Positions 27,501 through 35,697 of a stretch of DNA of 64,000 nt are shown piece after piece. The stretch comes from Vibrio profundi (GTDB lineage: Bacteria; Pseudomonadota; Gammaproteobacteria; Enterobacterales; Vibrionaceae), in assembly GCF_005281835.1 (NCBI RefSeq), contig NZ_RZIS01000002.1:124001-188000 (forward strand). Direction: 5' to 3'. Every line of letters begins with the position of its first letter. Positions within the stretch are counted from its first letter, which is position 1. The translations under genes were made by a program, and so were the position numbers. The notes under the pieces are model-generated. The model saw only the letters and a list, made by a program, of their open reading frames with translations. It did not search any database and was not told where the DNA came from.

Positions 27501-27527
27501 TGCTTTAGCCGAGTGAAGTCTTCATAA
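24519..27527 (+). CDS. RND (HAE-1/AcrB-like) multidrug efflux pump
   Basis: 1002-residue inner-membrane proton-driven pump with two large periplasmic loops, each after the first helix of a repeat, and twelve membrane helices in total. Helix 4 contains GIIVDDSVIVAES with the paired Asp of the proton relay. The N-terminus (QELPDVAFAEVSVTTQYPGA) is the family signature. Size is slightly below the usual 1030-1050. No outer-membrane factor is encoded nearby, so TolC encoded elsewhere would complete the tripartite system. A stem-loop follows at 27550. Co-transcribed with the MFP; probable control by the divergent two-component system. Confidence 0.94.
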   Translation: MNHFLAYFAQRSFLARIMTIMVLLIGAGAMSILKLQELPDVAFAEVSVTTQYPGASAQDIELNITNKIEKELKSVQGITKYDSQSVDGQSYINIELDESNDIDKTVRDIQQAVDRVQGLPKDISNPPLVEQKSTSSFEVLTFGITTTLDNTALQNYARDLEKQLRGVVGVGTVTISGFTEREFWIEVDPSKVSRYQLTFDDVTSAINTRNLSLSGGMVESWNSEQRIVTLTQIHSTQELENTIVKVLATGETVRLGDVAQVVDTFEKATALGVVDGQNAIVFSVAKSANADIISTIDRIKALLEKENVRLDGQFSFPISLNLADDMSDKFSIVTTNGGVGLILVLIVLSMILKRQVAFWVSVSIPFCVLGVMAVLPALGMNLDSITLAALLLVIGIIVDDSVIVAESIYQEKEKGKTALEAATSGVQNVIRPIIASLTTTALVFIPMFFIPGTMGKAVIVIPITVIAALLFSLAECTFTLPAHLANSLAKESKKQQNDDRFAGLINQYQSLLERCLAWRKSVLALAVVTLLGSTALLTTLKLDIFPSETAKYVQVYTEVAPGTPLDKIRQAHAELEQAIAQLPDNELVAYQMTYGSPASNGLMTLTNSEQRERNANEIADSLNATLKSASGIDFVKFTVDAGGPPPGEPVEIRVISNNEAERNQALALVMDWMNQQSGLDKVTHNEALTDPQLQILPQYEWLARYGLTVQDLATTLRIAFDGESVTSTWIGDQEVNLRVLLDENYRNIDKLKTTKIATPNGAQVPLSRLAKVQEVQAPREILHYNGDRQVLVSAQITDENLSSSALSQQLTDALSHKVGSNVRLDIGGEAENTNETMAGFLVAFPAAMVGIYFVLAIMFGSLVQPLLIMAVIPFAVVAALMALFVHFQPLSLFALIGVLGMTGVVVNNSLVLINRINELRREGVDAHNAVIAAAASRLRPILLTSITTVVGLLPLAYGIGGTDVYMGPMSLTLGYGLLFSLPVVLIVIPCLYHCCFSRVKSS

Positions 27528-27549
27528 CGGCTGATCCCAGCGTTCATGC

Positions 27550-27595
27550 CTCGCCAATCGGCTCACTTTTAGTGCCGGTTGGCGGGGCGCTTTTC
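27550..27595 (+). terminator. Probable terminator after RND operon
   Basis: CCTCGCCAATCGGC pairs with GCCGGTTGGCGGGG across an 11-base loop, followed by a TTTT-containing stretch. The U run is short, so efficiency is uncertain. Confidence 0.6.
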
Positions 27596-27670
27596 CTGCT
27601 TTGCTTGCGTTTTAAACAGCACATTAGAGACCTTTATTCAAAACAACTGACCACTTAATGAAAAATAAAC

Positions 27671-27692
27671 AATAATGATATTGATTGTCATT
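27671..27692 (+). promoter_or_regulatory. Fur box upstream of fec operon
   Basis: AATAATGATATTGATTGTCATT fits the Fur operator (AATGA inverted to TCATT, AT-rich). It lies about 50 bases before the fecB start, in the position of the promoter, so iron-repressed transcription is expected. Confidence 0.65.
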
Positions 27693-27739
27693 TGAGCATT
27701 AATTACCATACTGTCAACTAATTAAAATTGGATATGGAT

Positions 27740-28633
27740 ATGCTTAAGAAATTCCTTTCCGCAATGACGATTGGCCTGTCATTGCTACTTTCAAATCAAG
27801 CTCTTGCAGAACGAAGCATTCAAGATGAACAAGGTACCTTCACCATCGACGGCACACCTCAGCGTGTCGTGGTATTGGAGTTTTCATTTGTTGATGCGCT
27901 CGCTTCAGTGCAAGTTTCACCTGTTGGTATCGCCGACGACAAAAATATCGAGCGTGTGATCCCAGCGGTTAGAGCAACCATCAAGCCTTGGACATCGGTT
28001 GGCATGCGTTCTCAACCAAGCCTAGAAGCGATTGCCGAACTTAAGCCAGATCTGATCATCGCAGATGCACAGCGTCACAGCGCCGTTTACCAAGACTTGT
28101 CGCGCATTGCGCCAACATTACTGCTAAAAAGCCGCGGTGAAACTTACCAAGAGAACTTAGAAGCAGCACAGAAGATCGGCACTGCATTGAATAAAGAAAA
28201 ACTAATGCAGGCTCGTATCAACGACCACAAAGCGATTATGTCGACTTACAAAGACAAATTCTCGAACCAAGAGACAATACAATTTGCAGTTGTGACAGAT
28301 AAAGGCATGTGGATGCACGGCCCTGCGTCTTACGCTGGCGGCGTGATTAACGAGCTAGGTTTAAGCAGCCCTATCCCAGACATCACAGAGCAAGCTTACA
28401 TAGAGACAAGCTTTGAACAATTATTGAAAGTCAATCCAGACTGGTTGCTACTTGGTCCTTATAAAGATCACACTGTTGTTGATGACTGGAAGAAAAACCC
28501 GCTATTTAAAATGCTAACTGTTGCTAAGCAAGAACAAGCCGTTGAAGTATCTCCAGCTCTTTGGTCACTAAATCGTGGCATGATGGCAGCGGAAGGTATC
28601 GCAAAAGATCTAGAATCACTGCTAATCAACTAG
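27740..28633 (+). CDS. fecB: FecB-like ferric citrate/siderophore-binding periplasmic protein
   Basis: 297 residues: signal peptide 1-22 (LLLSNQALA), then the class III periplasmic binding fold. Alignment from memory to E. coli FecB is close throughout, e.g. [65 protein letters not shown]. It captures ferric dicitrate or a related chelate and delivers it to the FecCD permease. Starts at ATG 27734 and TTG 27728 are also possible. First gene of fecBCDE, behind a Fur box. No fecA or fecIR is present in the window. Confidence 0.9.
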   Translation: MLKKFLSAMTIGLSLLLSNQALAERSIQDEQGTFTIDGTPQRVVVLEFSFVDALASVQVSPVGIADDKNIERVIPAVRATIKPWTSVGMRSQPSLEAIAELKPDLIIADAQRHSAVYQDLSRIAPTLLLKSRGETYQENLEAAQKIGTALNKEKLMQARINDHKAIMSTYKDKFSNQETIQFAVVTDKGMWMHGPASYAGGVINELGLSSPIPDITEQAYIETSFEQLLKVNPDWLLLGPYKDHTVVDDWKKNPLFKMLTVAKQEQAVEVSPALWSLNRGMMAAEGIAKDLESLLIN

Positions 28634-28736
28634 CCTAACTCACATGAATGCTGCGTCTCTCGCCTGCGATACCGTAGCCGGAATTCAGTGTTCATGTATT
28701 TAGAACTACGAATAGACCTATAACTATCGGATTCTC

Positions 28737-29735
28737 ATGTCCAACAATCTAAAATTTTGTTTCACATGGATTTCACTTACCGGCCTTCTATTGGCCGGTT
28801 TTTCGTTTTCTATGATCTCGTGGTCAAGCTTCGAATTATCCCTATCTCATTTATTTGGTTACCTCACTCACTTTGATGAGCAAAGTATGGAGCAGCAAAT
28901 CATTGCGACCTTACGTGCTCCTCGGGTATACAGCGGCCTACTTATAGGGGCAAACCTGGCTGTCGCGGGCGCCTTGATGCAAGGCTTAACTCGCAACCCG
29001 CTAGCGTCGCCATCTATATTAGGAATCAACGCTGGAGCCGCATGTTTCATGGCCCTAAGCAGCATAGGTGTTGTCGGGCTAAGTACCATGCCAAGCATTG
29101 CGGTTGCTGCACTAGGAGGCACCTTAAGTGGTGCGCTCGTCATGATATTAGGGGGCTTTTTCTCAAACCGACCTCACCCTCTAAAGTTAGTTTTGGCCGG
29201 AATTGCCGTTAACGCACTTTTGATTGGGCTAACCCGAGCATCAGTCATCCTTGCCGATGACATGGCATACAGCGTAATTAACTGGTTAGCAGGTTCGATT
29301 TCTACTATCGACTGGGATCAATGGCATACCTTATGGCCATTCAGTGTCTCAGGACTCGTTTTATCTTTGCTTATCGCTCGCAACATGAACTTGCTGGCGT
29401 TAGGTGATGATGTCGCGACAGGATTAGGGCTTAACGTCAAAACCACCCGCGTACTTTCTTGCGTTGCGATTGTTTTACTGACTTCTTCTAGTGTCGCCAT
29501 CGCAGGACCAATTGGCTTTGTTGGCTTATTGATCCCACACATCGCGAAAAAATTGGTCGGCACTAACTTCTTTTTAGTGTTGCCAGCTTCTGCGCTGCTA
29601 GGAGCGAGTCTAATCACTTGGTCTGACGGCTTGTCACGTGCCATTGCATTCCCAGCTGAAACACCAGTCGGGGTGATTACCGCTTTATTGGGCACACCTT
29701 GCTTCATCTTCATCGCACTAAGGAGCAAATTATAA
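28737..29735 (+). CDS. fecC: FecC-like iron(III)-chelate ABC permease
   Basis: 332 residues, BtuC/FecCD family with about nine membrane helices. Family blocks include LRAPRVYSGLLIGANLAVAG, LTRNPLASPSILGINAGA and the coupling region GPIGFVGLLIPHIAKKLVG. It forms the inner-membrane channel with FecD. The stop overlaps the fecD start (TAATG), showing an operon; the gap to fecB is 103 bases. Confidence 0.92.
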   Translation: MSNNLKFCFTWISLTGLLLAGFSFSMISWSSFELSLSHLFGYLTHFDEQSMEQQIIATLRAPRVYSGLLIGANLAVAGALMQGLTRNPLASPSILGINAGAACFMALSSIGVVGLSTMPSIAVAALGGTLSGALVMILGGFFSNRPHPLKLVLAGIAVNALLIGLTRASVILADDMAYSVINWLAGSISTIDWDQWHTLWPFSVSGLVLSLLIARNMNLLALGDDVATGLGLNVKTTRVLSCVAIVLLTSSSVAIAGPIGFVGLLIPHIAKKLVGTNFFLVLPASALLGASLITWSDGLSRAIAFPAETPVGVITALLGTPCFIFIALRSKL

Positions 29736-30703
29736 TGAATCAATTAAAGATTCTTTCGCTCAGTGTCATTGTGCTGATCACCGCCGTGATTAGCATGTTC
29801 ATCGGCGCGGCAGATCTCACCATAAGCCAAGTTGTGACCACGCTCAGAACTGGTGGTGAGTTTGATTTCATCGTCAACCAATATCGTTTACCACGCCTGA
29901 TCCTCGCGATTGGCGTCGGAGCGGGCTTAGGCTTATCGGGCGCGCTAGTACAAGGGGTGATTCGTAATCCACTTGCTTCTCCAGATTTAATGGGAATCAG
30001 CGCTGGAGCCGGGCTTGCGGCTACTTCACTACTGATCTTTTACCCGCAAGCGCCATTATATTTGTTGCCTGTGGCTGCGATAGTCGGCGGTATCAGTGCC
30101 GCTGCCATCATTTTCATCATGGCGTACTTTACCCAACCAACACCTGCTCGTTTAGCGTTAATCGGTATCGCGATAAGCGCGTTTCTTTCTAGCGGTATCG
30201 ACTTCTTAATGATCGTCAACCCAATTGAAATTAACACCGCGATGGTTTGGCTTACGGGCAGTTTATGGGGGAGAAACTGGGATCAGGTGCCATTTATTTG
30301 GGCGACCTTAGCGCTACTGGTGCCGTTTTCGTTCTGGCTAGCATGGCGATTAGACGTGATGGGGCTGGGTGAAGAATCAGCGACGTCACTCGGCATCAAC
30401 CCACAAAAAGTGCAACTGCTAGCGTTAATCAGTGCCGTGGTTCTGGCCAGCATCAGCGTATCGATTTGCGGCACCATCAGTTTTGTCGGATTATTGGCTC
30501 CGCATTTAGCGAGGCTCTTATTTGGACACAATCATAAATGGCTGTTGCCTGCGACCGCTATTATTGGCGCGTTGTTAGTGCTGATCTCCGATATATTGGC
30601 TCGTGGCTTACAACCGCCTGTCGAGCTGCCTGCTGGCGTTCTAACGTCACTCATCGGCGCACCCTATTTTATTTTCTTACTTCAACGCTATAAGGGCTGG
30701 TAA
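29735..30703 (+). CDS. fecD: FecD-like iron(III)-chelate ABC permease
   Basis: 322 residues from ATG 29735 (AAGGAGCAA upstream; an earlier ATG at 29699 lies inside fecC). BtuC/FecCD family: YRLPRLILAIGVGAGLGLSG, VIRNPLASPDLMGISAG and CGTISFVGLLAPHLARLLFG. Paralogue and partner of FecC. The stop and the fecE start overlap by TAATG. Confidence 0.92.
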   Translation: MNQLKILSLSVIVLITAVISMFIGAADLTISQVVTTLRTGGEFDFIVNQYRLPRLILAIGVGAGLGLSGALVQGVIRNPLASPDLMGISAGAGLAATSLLIFYPQAPLYLLPVAAIVGGISAAAIIFIMAYFTQPTPARLALIGIAISAFLSSGIDFLMIVNPIEINTAMVWLTGSLWGRNWDQVPFIWATLALLVPFSFWLAWRLDVMGLGEESATSLGINPQKVQLLALISAVVLASISVSICGTISFVGLLAPHLARLLFGHNHKWLLPATAIIGALLVLISDILARGLQPPVELPAGVLTSLIGAPYFIFLLQRYKGW

Positions 30704-31467
30704 TGCTAATCACCGAGAACTTATCTGTCGCTTATGGCGATAACACCATTATCGAAGATCTTTCTCTCACTTTACCTGAGGGAAAGATTACCGCGCTGAT
30801 TGGCCCAAACGGCTGCGGTAAATCCACTTTGCTTAAAACCCTTTCACGTATCAATGCGATCAAATCAGGGAATGTCCTGCTAGACAACAAACCGTTAAAG
30901 CAATGGAAAGACAAATTGCTCGCACAGCGGATTTCATTGCTTCCCCAAGTACTCGTTAGCCCAGAAGGCATTACGGTACAAAAATTGGTGGAGTATGGCC
31001 GCTCACCTTACATGTCACACTGGGGAAAACTGAGCGAAACGGATAAAGAACACGTGCAGAATGCGATGTCTGAAACCGGTGTTTTAGAGTTTGCAGACAA
31101 GCCAGTGGAGTCATTATCTGGAGGGCAACGTCAGCGCGTCTGGATTGCGATGATCATTGCTCAAGACGCCGATATAGTGATGCTGGATGAGCCGACCACT
31201 TATCTGGATTTGTCACACCAAATCGAGTTAATGAAACTGATGCGAGCGATGAACGACAAAGGTAAAACCGTCATTGTCGTTCTCCACGATTTAAATCAAG
31301 CATGTCGTTACTGCGATCATTTGGTGGTACTCAAAGATGGCGCCTTGGTTACTCAAGGGGAGCCGAAGTCGGTATTCACAGAATCGCTTTTACAAGATGT
31401 GTTTAACCTTGAAGCGAAAGTGATAGACGATCCAATCGCCAACACACCTATGTGTATTGCTCTGTAG
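30703..31467 (+). CDS. fecE: FecE-like ABC ATP-binding protein
   Basis: 254 residues. It has Walker A GPNGCGKSTLLKTL, signature LSGGQRQRVWIAMIIAQ, Walker B ADIVMLDEPTTYLD and the switch His (VVLHDLNQA). It powers import through FecCD. Start overlaps the fecD stop. Last gene of the fecBCDE operon, followed by a terminator. Confidence 0.94.
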   Translation: MLITENLSVAYGDNTIIEDLSLTLPEGKITALIGPNGCGKSTLLKTLSRINAIKSGNVLLDNKPLKQWKDKLLAQRISLLPQVLVSPEGITVQKLVEYGRSPYMSHWGKLSETDKEHVQNAMSETGVLEFADKPVESLSGGQRQRVWIAMIIAQDADIVMLDEPTTYLDLSHQIELMKLMRAMNDKGKTVIVVLHDLNQACRYCDHLVVLKDGALVTQGEPKSVFTESLLQDVFNLEAKVIDDPIANTPMCIAL

Positions 31468-31514
31468 ATATACGTATTTATCACGCTAAACGCCAACAGA
31501 CCTAAGCATCAAAA

Positions 31515-31541
31515 AACGCCTTCCATATGGAAGGCGTTGTT
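31515..31541. terminator. Bidirectional terminator after fecE
   Basis: AACGCCTTCC/GGAAGGCGTT stem with ATAT loop, A run on the left and TGTTTTATT on the right; convergent with hdfR. Confidence 0.88.
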
Positions 31542-32432
31542 TTATTCATTTGGGGCGTCTGCCGCTTGTTGCAAGGTGTACGCCGTGGAAGGGTCAATCT
31601 CTTTAACCAACTCCTCCACCTGCATAATGGCATCCACTGAAGTACTGCTTTTTCGGTAACTTAAATAGATAGGGCGATACCAATCTTCTACCCCTTGCAC
31701 TTTATGTAACTGACCAGCACTAATGAAAGGCTCAACCAAAGAAGCCGGCAAATATGCGCTGCCACCTTTCTCTAAGATGAAGTCTAAAGCGATTCGCGCA
31801 GTCGATGTTCTTAAATATGGTGCGGGCACTTTCGGGTGACGCTCGGCGTGTTCTGAACCAAAGCGAGTTCCCCAATCGACGTAGACATATTTTTGTTCGA
31901 AAGCTTCACTAAGACCACTCGGCTCAGTAGACACAAGTACCAAGACTAAATCCGCCACTTTCTTACAATTCAGTTCTTCTGCTTTAATTTGGTCAAAGGC
32001 AAATGCCATGTCTAGCGTGCGCTCTAGCAAGTTACGATTTAACTGTTCGCGCCCCATGACTTCCGCCATAAAGCCATAGCCACCAAAGGAATCGGTCACC
32101 ACACTTAAACAGTTTTGTAGGTAGGCATCCCAGATATTCGGCGTTCCGCCTAACGTGAGTTGCAACGCTTTACCGCTCTCCAAAGACAATTCGAATTTAG
32201 CTTGCTGCAAAGTGCTAACCATGACTTCCGCGTAACCAATCAGCCGCTCACCAGAAGAAGTCAGCTTGATGTTGTTGCGATCACGAATGAAAAGCTGAGT
32301 ATCAAAATAGCTTTCCAGCTGCTTAATACGAGCACTCACTGCCGCCTGCGTTAGATACAAGTTCTCCGCTGCTCGTCCAAAGTGACGAACCCGTGCAACC
32401 TCTAGAAAGGTTCTGAATACTTTCACATCCAT
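31542..32432 (-). CDS. hdfR: HdfR-like LysR family regulator
   Basis: 296 residues. The HTH region (FLEVARVRHFGRAAENLYLT then AAVSARIKQLESYFDTQLF) closely matches E. coli HdfR, including RNNIKLTSSGERL; in E. coli HdfR represses flhDC and regulates a few other genes. The C-terminal ligand domain is less conserved. It is divergent from maoP, exactly as hdfR/maoP (yifE) are paired in E. coli, which supports the assignment. Start ATG at 32432. Confidence 0.88.
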   Translation of the reverse strand: MDVKVFRTFLEVARVRHFGRAAENLYLTQAAVSARIKQLESYFDTQLFIRDRNNIKLTSSGERLIGYAEVMVSTLQQAKFELSLESGKALQLTLGGTPNIWDAYLQNCLSVVTDSFGGYGFMAEVMGREQLNRNLLERTLDMAFAFDQIKAEELNCKKVADLVLVLVSTEPSGLSEAFEQKYVYVDWGTRFGSEHAERHPKVPAPYLRTSTARIALDFILEKGGSAYLPASLVEPFISAGQLHKVQGVEDWYRPIYLSYRKSSTSVDAIMQVEELVKEIDPSTAYTLQQAADAPNE

Positions 32433-32588
32433 CTAAATACATCTCTGTAATAAATCCGCCAAAAAGCCGATTTAGGATTGGTTTATCGTAAAGACAAAAA
32501 GGTTTTGTTTTTCATTTTAGTCTTTTAACAATATTTTTCGCGTAGACAAACAACGCCACAATTAATCTAACCACATACCGAGGTTAAC

Positions 32589-32945
32589 ATGTCTGAGACC
32601 GAATTCCGCCATGGAAAAAAACGTTTTTATGACGCTAGAAAATTCCCACGAGGGTTTGCTAAGTCTGGTGATTTTACTCTCGCCGATGAAGAAATCCTAA
32701 CCTTGTTTGGAGACACTATGCTAGGTCTCGAAACTGGAGAACTGTTGCCTGAAAACTCGGAAGAAAAACACTTTATTAAAGTACTCAGTCACCCACATAA
32801 AGCCAAAACTAAGCTTGAGCGCGTGTGGCTAAAGTACGTCCAGTTATCGAGAGGGCGCAGACGTTTCCATACATTAAATGGCGGTAAACGTGGCGACTCA
32901 ACTAAAGAAGAATTCGATGCCGAGTTAGTGTTAGAAGACGATTAA
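32589..32945 (+). CDS. maoP: MaoP-like macrodomain Ori organisation protein
   Basis: 118 residues, close in layout to E. coli MaoP (YifE): KRFYDARKFPRGFAKSGDFT, SEEKHFIKVL, KLERVWLKYVQLSRGRRRFH and TLNGGKRG. In E. coli MaoP acts with the maoS site to constrain the Ori macrodomain. The ATG at 32589 has CCGAGGTTAAC upstream. Divergent from hdfR across 156 bases, which is where a maoS-like site would be looked for. Its occurrence in this sugar-rich accessory region is discussed in the findings. Confidence 0.9.
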   Translation: MSETEFRHGKKRFYDARKFPRGFAKSGDFTLADEEILTLFGDTMLGLETGELLPENSEEKHFIKVLSHPHKAKTKLERVWLKYVQLSRGRRRFHTLNGGKRGDSTKEEFDAELVLEDD

Positions 32946-32948
32946 CAA

Positions 32949-32987
32949 AACAAGCCCAGTAACCAACGATTACTGGGCTTGTTCCTT
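32949..32987 (+). terminator. Terminator after maoP
   Basis: 14-bp stem AACAAGCCCAGTAA/TTACTGGGCTTGTT with a 7-base loop; T content after it is low (CCTT), so efficiency is uncertain. It also faces the convergent small gene. Confidence 0.7.
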
Positions 32988-33009
32988 AAAATTTGGATTA
33001 ACGTTTCTT

Positions 33010-33261
33010 TCATTTCGCTATACAAGCGACCTTTCGCAAAAACTCGTCACGTAACGCTTGCTCCGAAAAGTCGACATGATAGGAATGGTGCCCGCGCATT
33101 TTCACCTGCGCGCCATATCCCCTTAGGTAGACTTCATAGTCGCCGCAGTCGAGTCGGGCTTCAACCCCATCATAGACTTTGCCGCTTTCAGTAGGTGTAC
33201 CACGCTCCATGACCAAATCATATGCATGCATGATATCACTTGGGTCAATTTTATAACTCAT
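33010..33261 (-). CDS. Small hypothetical protein, possibly DUF3081-like
   Basis: 83 residues, acidic and soluble (MSYKIDPSDIMHAYDLVMER, VYDGVEARLDCGDYEVYLRG, HHSYHVDF). The middle GVEARLDCGDYEVYL stretch recalls the DUF3081 family of Vibrio and Shewanella, from memory only. ATG 33261 is chosen because GGGACAGGT precedes it; an upstream ATG at 33276 has no ribosome-binding site. Function unknown; convergent with maoP. Confidence 0.6.
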   Translation of the reverse strand: MSYKIDPSDIMHAYDLVMERGTPTESGKVYDGVEARLDCGDYEVYLRGYGAQVKMRGHHSYHVDFSEQALRDEFLRKVACIAK

Positions 33262-33471
33262 ACCTGTCCCTACCATCCTTGGTACTTTAGTTTAAGTATA
33301 GATTTTTATCTCCGCCAAACAACATTTTGATGAAAAAAACAGCATTCCAATTTTGCGCTGATTATTTTTTAATCTCTAGTATCGAACAATCAAAGACTTA
33401 CTCTCCACAATACGGATTTGGTTAAAGAAAAAGCGAAAAATTGACCTAAAACAATAGCAGATCGCAAAAAC

Positions 33472-33493
33472 TTATTTTATAATGCGAATTAAT
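33472..33493 (+). promoter_or_regulatory. Candidate NagC operator upstream of nagB
   Basis: TTATTTTATAATGCGAATTAAT resembles the NagC operator (TTATTTT spaced from an AATTAA-type arm). It lies 42 bases before the nagB start, where a repressor would block the promoter. Match judged by eye; NagC is not in the window. Confidence 0.45.
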
Positions 33494-33534
33494 GTTTCAG
33501 CACACTATAAATTCTAATATCTAGGGGCAAATTA

Positions 33535-34335
33535 ATGAGACTTATCCCGTTAAATCAAGCAGCGCAAGTAGGCAAATGGGCAGCAGCACACATCGTTAAA
33601 CGTATTAACGATTTCAACCCAACTGCAGAACGTCCTTTTGTACTTGGTCTACCAACTGGTGGTACTCCGCTAACTACTTACAAAGCACTTATCGAGCTAC
33701 ACAAAGCTGGTGAAGTAAGCTTCAAGCACGTAGTTACATTTAACATGGATGAGTACATCGGTATCCCAGCTGATCACCCAGAATCATACCGTACGTTCAT
33801 GTACACAAACTTCTTCAACCACATCGATATCCAAGAAGAAAACATCAACCTTCTTGACGGTAACGCTGAAAGCAACGAAGTTGAGTGCAAACGTTACGAA
33901 GACAAAATCAAGTCTTACGGTAAAATCAACCTGTTCATGGGTGGCGTAGGCAACGACGGTCACATCGCATTCAACGAGCCAGCCTCTTCTCTGTCTTCAC
34001 GTACTCGTATCAAGACATTGACTGAAGATACTCGTATCGCGAACTCTCGTTTCTTCGATGGCGACATCAGCCAAGTGCCAAAATACGCACTCACTATCGG
34101 TGTGGGTACACTTTTAGATTCAGAAGAAATCATGATCCTAGTTACTGGCCACAACAAAGCGCTAGCACTAGAAGCTGCTGTAGAAGGTTCTGTTAACCAC
34201 CTATGGACTGTGTCTGCTCTACAACTTCACCCGAAATCAGTGATCGTTTGTGACGAGCCAGCAACTCAAGAACTTAAAGTGAAAACAGTTAAGTACTTCT
34301 CTGAGTTAGAAGCTGAGAACATCAAAGGCTTCTAA
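33535..34335 (+). CDS. nagB: Glucosamine-6-phosphate deaminase
   Basis: 266 residues, full length. Converts glucosamine-6-phosphate to fructose-6-phosphate and ammonia, the last step of amino-sugar catabolism. Landmarks: [20 protein letters not shown] (Asp72), [17 protein letters not shown] (Asp141, His143, Glu148) and [10 protein letters not shown]. Identity to known NagB looks very high by eye. Preceded by AGGGGCAAATTA and a candidate NagC operator; followed by a terminator, so monocistronic. No nagA is in the window. Confidence 0.97.
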   Translation: MRLIPLNQAAQVGKWAAAHIVKRINDFNPTAERPFVLGLPTGGTPLTTYKALIELHKAGEVSFKHVVTFNMDEYIGIPADHPESYRTFMYTNFFNHIDIQEENINLLDGNAESNEVECKRYEDKIKSYGKINLFMGGVGNDGHIAFNEPASSLSSRTRIKTLTEDTRIANSRFFDGDISQVPKYALTIGVGTLLDSEEIMILVTGHNKALALEAAVEGSVNHLWTVSALQLHPKSVIVCDEPATQELKVKTVKYFSELEAENIKGF

Positions 34336-34358
34336 GTTGCCTTTTAGCTAATCATTAC

Positions 34359-34386
34359 AAAGCCACCTTTTATAGGTGGCTTTTTT
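34359..34386 (+). terminator. Terminator after nagB
   Basis: AAAGCCACCT/AGGTGGCTTT stem with a 5-base loop and T6. Confidence 0.93.
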
Positions 34387-34419
34387 GTGTCGGTCACATC
34401 CACTTCTCTGTACCGTCTT

Positions 34420-34502
34420 ATTGTGCAATTGACCAAGCCCAGCCCTATTTGTGTGATTCGATTCTTAAATTAGCCCACTCCAGTTCGACTTCATTTGTGC
34501 AC
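34420..34502. promoter_or_regulatory. TTGTGC half-sites upstream of cdaR
   Basis: TTGTGC occurs at 34421 and 34495, with a related TTGTGTG at 34449. The same hexamer forms both arms of the perfect palindrome at 35682 before the GntP permease gene, so these may be operator half-sites of the CdaR-like regulator. Confidence 0.35.
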
Positions 34503-34539
34503 CCGCCTATAAACGCCAATACACAAAAGGAGTTCGCCA

Positions 34540-35679
34540 GTGATTTTAGACCACCAACTTGCCCAGCAGATTGTCGATAGAACCATGGCCATTATTGGCT
34601 ACAACATTAACGTCATGAACCACGCTGGAATCATTATTGGAAGCGGCGAACCCAGTCGACTTGGCCAAATTCATGATGGCGCGATCCTAGCGCTTAAGCA
34701 TGGAGACTCTATCGAGCTCAACGAACAAAGTTGCGCTTCGTTAAAAGGGGTTAAACCCGGAATCAACATGATTCTACGCAGCAACCTGCAAGTCGTGGGA
34801 ATTGTGGGGATCACTGGAAACCCAGAAGAAATCCGAGATTTTGCCAACTTGGTAAAAATGACCGCTGAGATGATCATCGACCAAGCTGCATTAGTCGAAC
34901 AGCTGCAGTGGGATAGGCGTCATCGCGAAGAGTTTATTTCCGCGTGGATCGGCAATAATCTGACTCAAGAGGAGCTAGCCGACTGGGCTGCTCGCTTATC
35001 AATAGACCTTTCAAAGCCTAGAGTCGCGGTCATTATCGAATTCAAGCAGCAAAATACTCCGAAAAGCTTACAAAGCATTAGAAAAGTGGTCGATTTACTG
35101 GAATACCCAGAACGAGACAACTTAGTGGCGGTGATCTCAATGAACGAGATCGTGGTACTAAAACCCTGTACCTCCATCAGCCAATGGGACAGTGAACATG
35201 AAAGCCAACGTATTGACACGCTATTAAAACGGTTAGACGAGCACCATATCTCTGGATTCAACATCGCACTAGGGCAACCATTCCCCGACTCTTTGAACGT
35301 GCACCTGTCCTACCAAAGCGCCAAACAAGTACTTCATATAGGCAAACAGCACCGCCCACAGCAACATAAGTTTCTGTACGAAGATTTGCGACTGCCAGTG
35401 TTGCTTTCTCCACTCAATGATTATTGGCAAGGTGAACAACTTTGTGAACCGATTGTTACTCTCAAGACTAAGGACAAATCGGGGCAACTGCTTAAAACTT
35501 TGGAGGCCTTATTCTTATGTAACGGAAATGCCAATGAATGCGCTAAGCATCTGTATATTCATAGAAATACACTTAGGTATCGGTTAGACAAGATCAGCGA
35601 AATCACTGGATTATCAACATCAGATTTTATTGGCCTCGCAGAATTATACATTGCGTATCAGATCTCAAAACTTCGCTAA
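34540..35679 (+). CDS. cdaR: CdaR/SdaR-family sugar-diacid and glycerate regulator
   Basis: 379 residues. N-terminal diacid recognition domain (LDHQLAQQIVDRTMAIIGYN, HAGIIIGSGEPSRLGQIHDG), a GGDEF-like middle domain and a C-terminal PucR-type HTH (NECAKHLYIHRNTLRYRLDK). E. coli CdaR activates genes for glucarate, galactarate and glycerate use. The GTG at 34540 is the start because AAGGAG stands 7 bases upstream. Directly followed by the permease and glycerate kinase, its likely targets. Confidence 0.9.
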   Translation: MILDHQLAQQIVDRTMAIIGYNINVMNHAGIIIGSGEPSRLGQIHDGAILALKHGDSIELNEQSCASLKGVKPGINMILRSNLQVVGIVGITGNPEEIRDFANLVKMTAEMIIDQAALVEQLQWDRRHREEFISAWIGNNLTQEELADWAARLSIDLSKPRVAVIIEFKQQNTPKSLQSIRKVVDLLEYPERDNLVAVISMNEIVVLKPCTSISQWDSEHESQRIDTLLKRLDEHHISGFNIALGQPFPDSLNVHLSYQSAKQVLHIGKQHRPQQHKFLYEDLRLPVLLSPLNDYWQGEQLCEPIVTLKTKDKSGQLLKTLEALFLCNGNANECAKHLYIHRNTLRYRLDKISEITGLSTSDFIGLAELYIAYQISKLR

Positions 35680-35681
35680 TT

Positions 35682-35697
35682 TTGTGCATATGCACAA
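35682..35697. promoter_or_regulatory. 16-bp perfect palindrome, candidate CdaR operator
   Basis: TTGTGCATATGCACAA reads the same on both strands. It lies 3 bases after the cdaR stop and 145 bases before the GntP permease start, with TTGTGC arms that recur upstream of cdaR. The 162-base gap also holds a 34-codon open frame (35690-35794, containing MRELFGELPKGSIVDWLDNN) that has no ribosome-binding site and may be a remnant. Confidence 0.5.
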
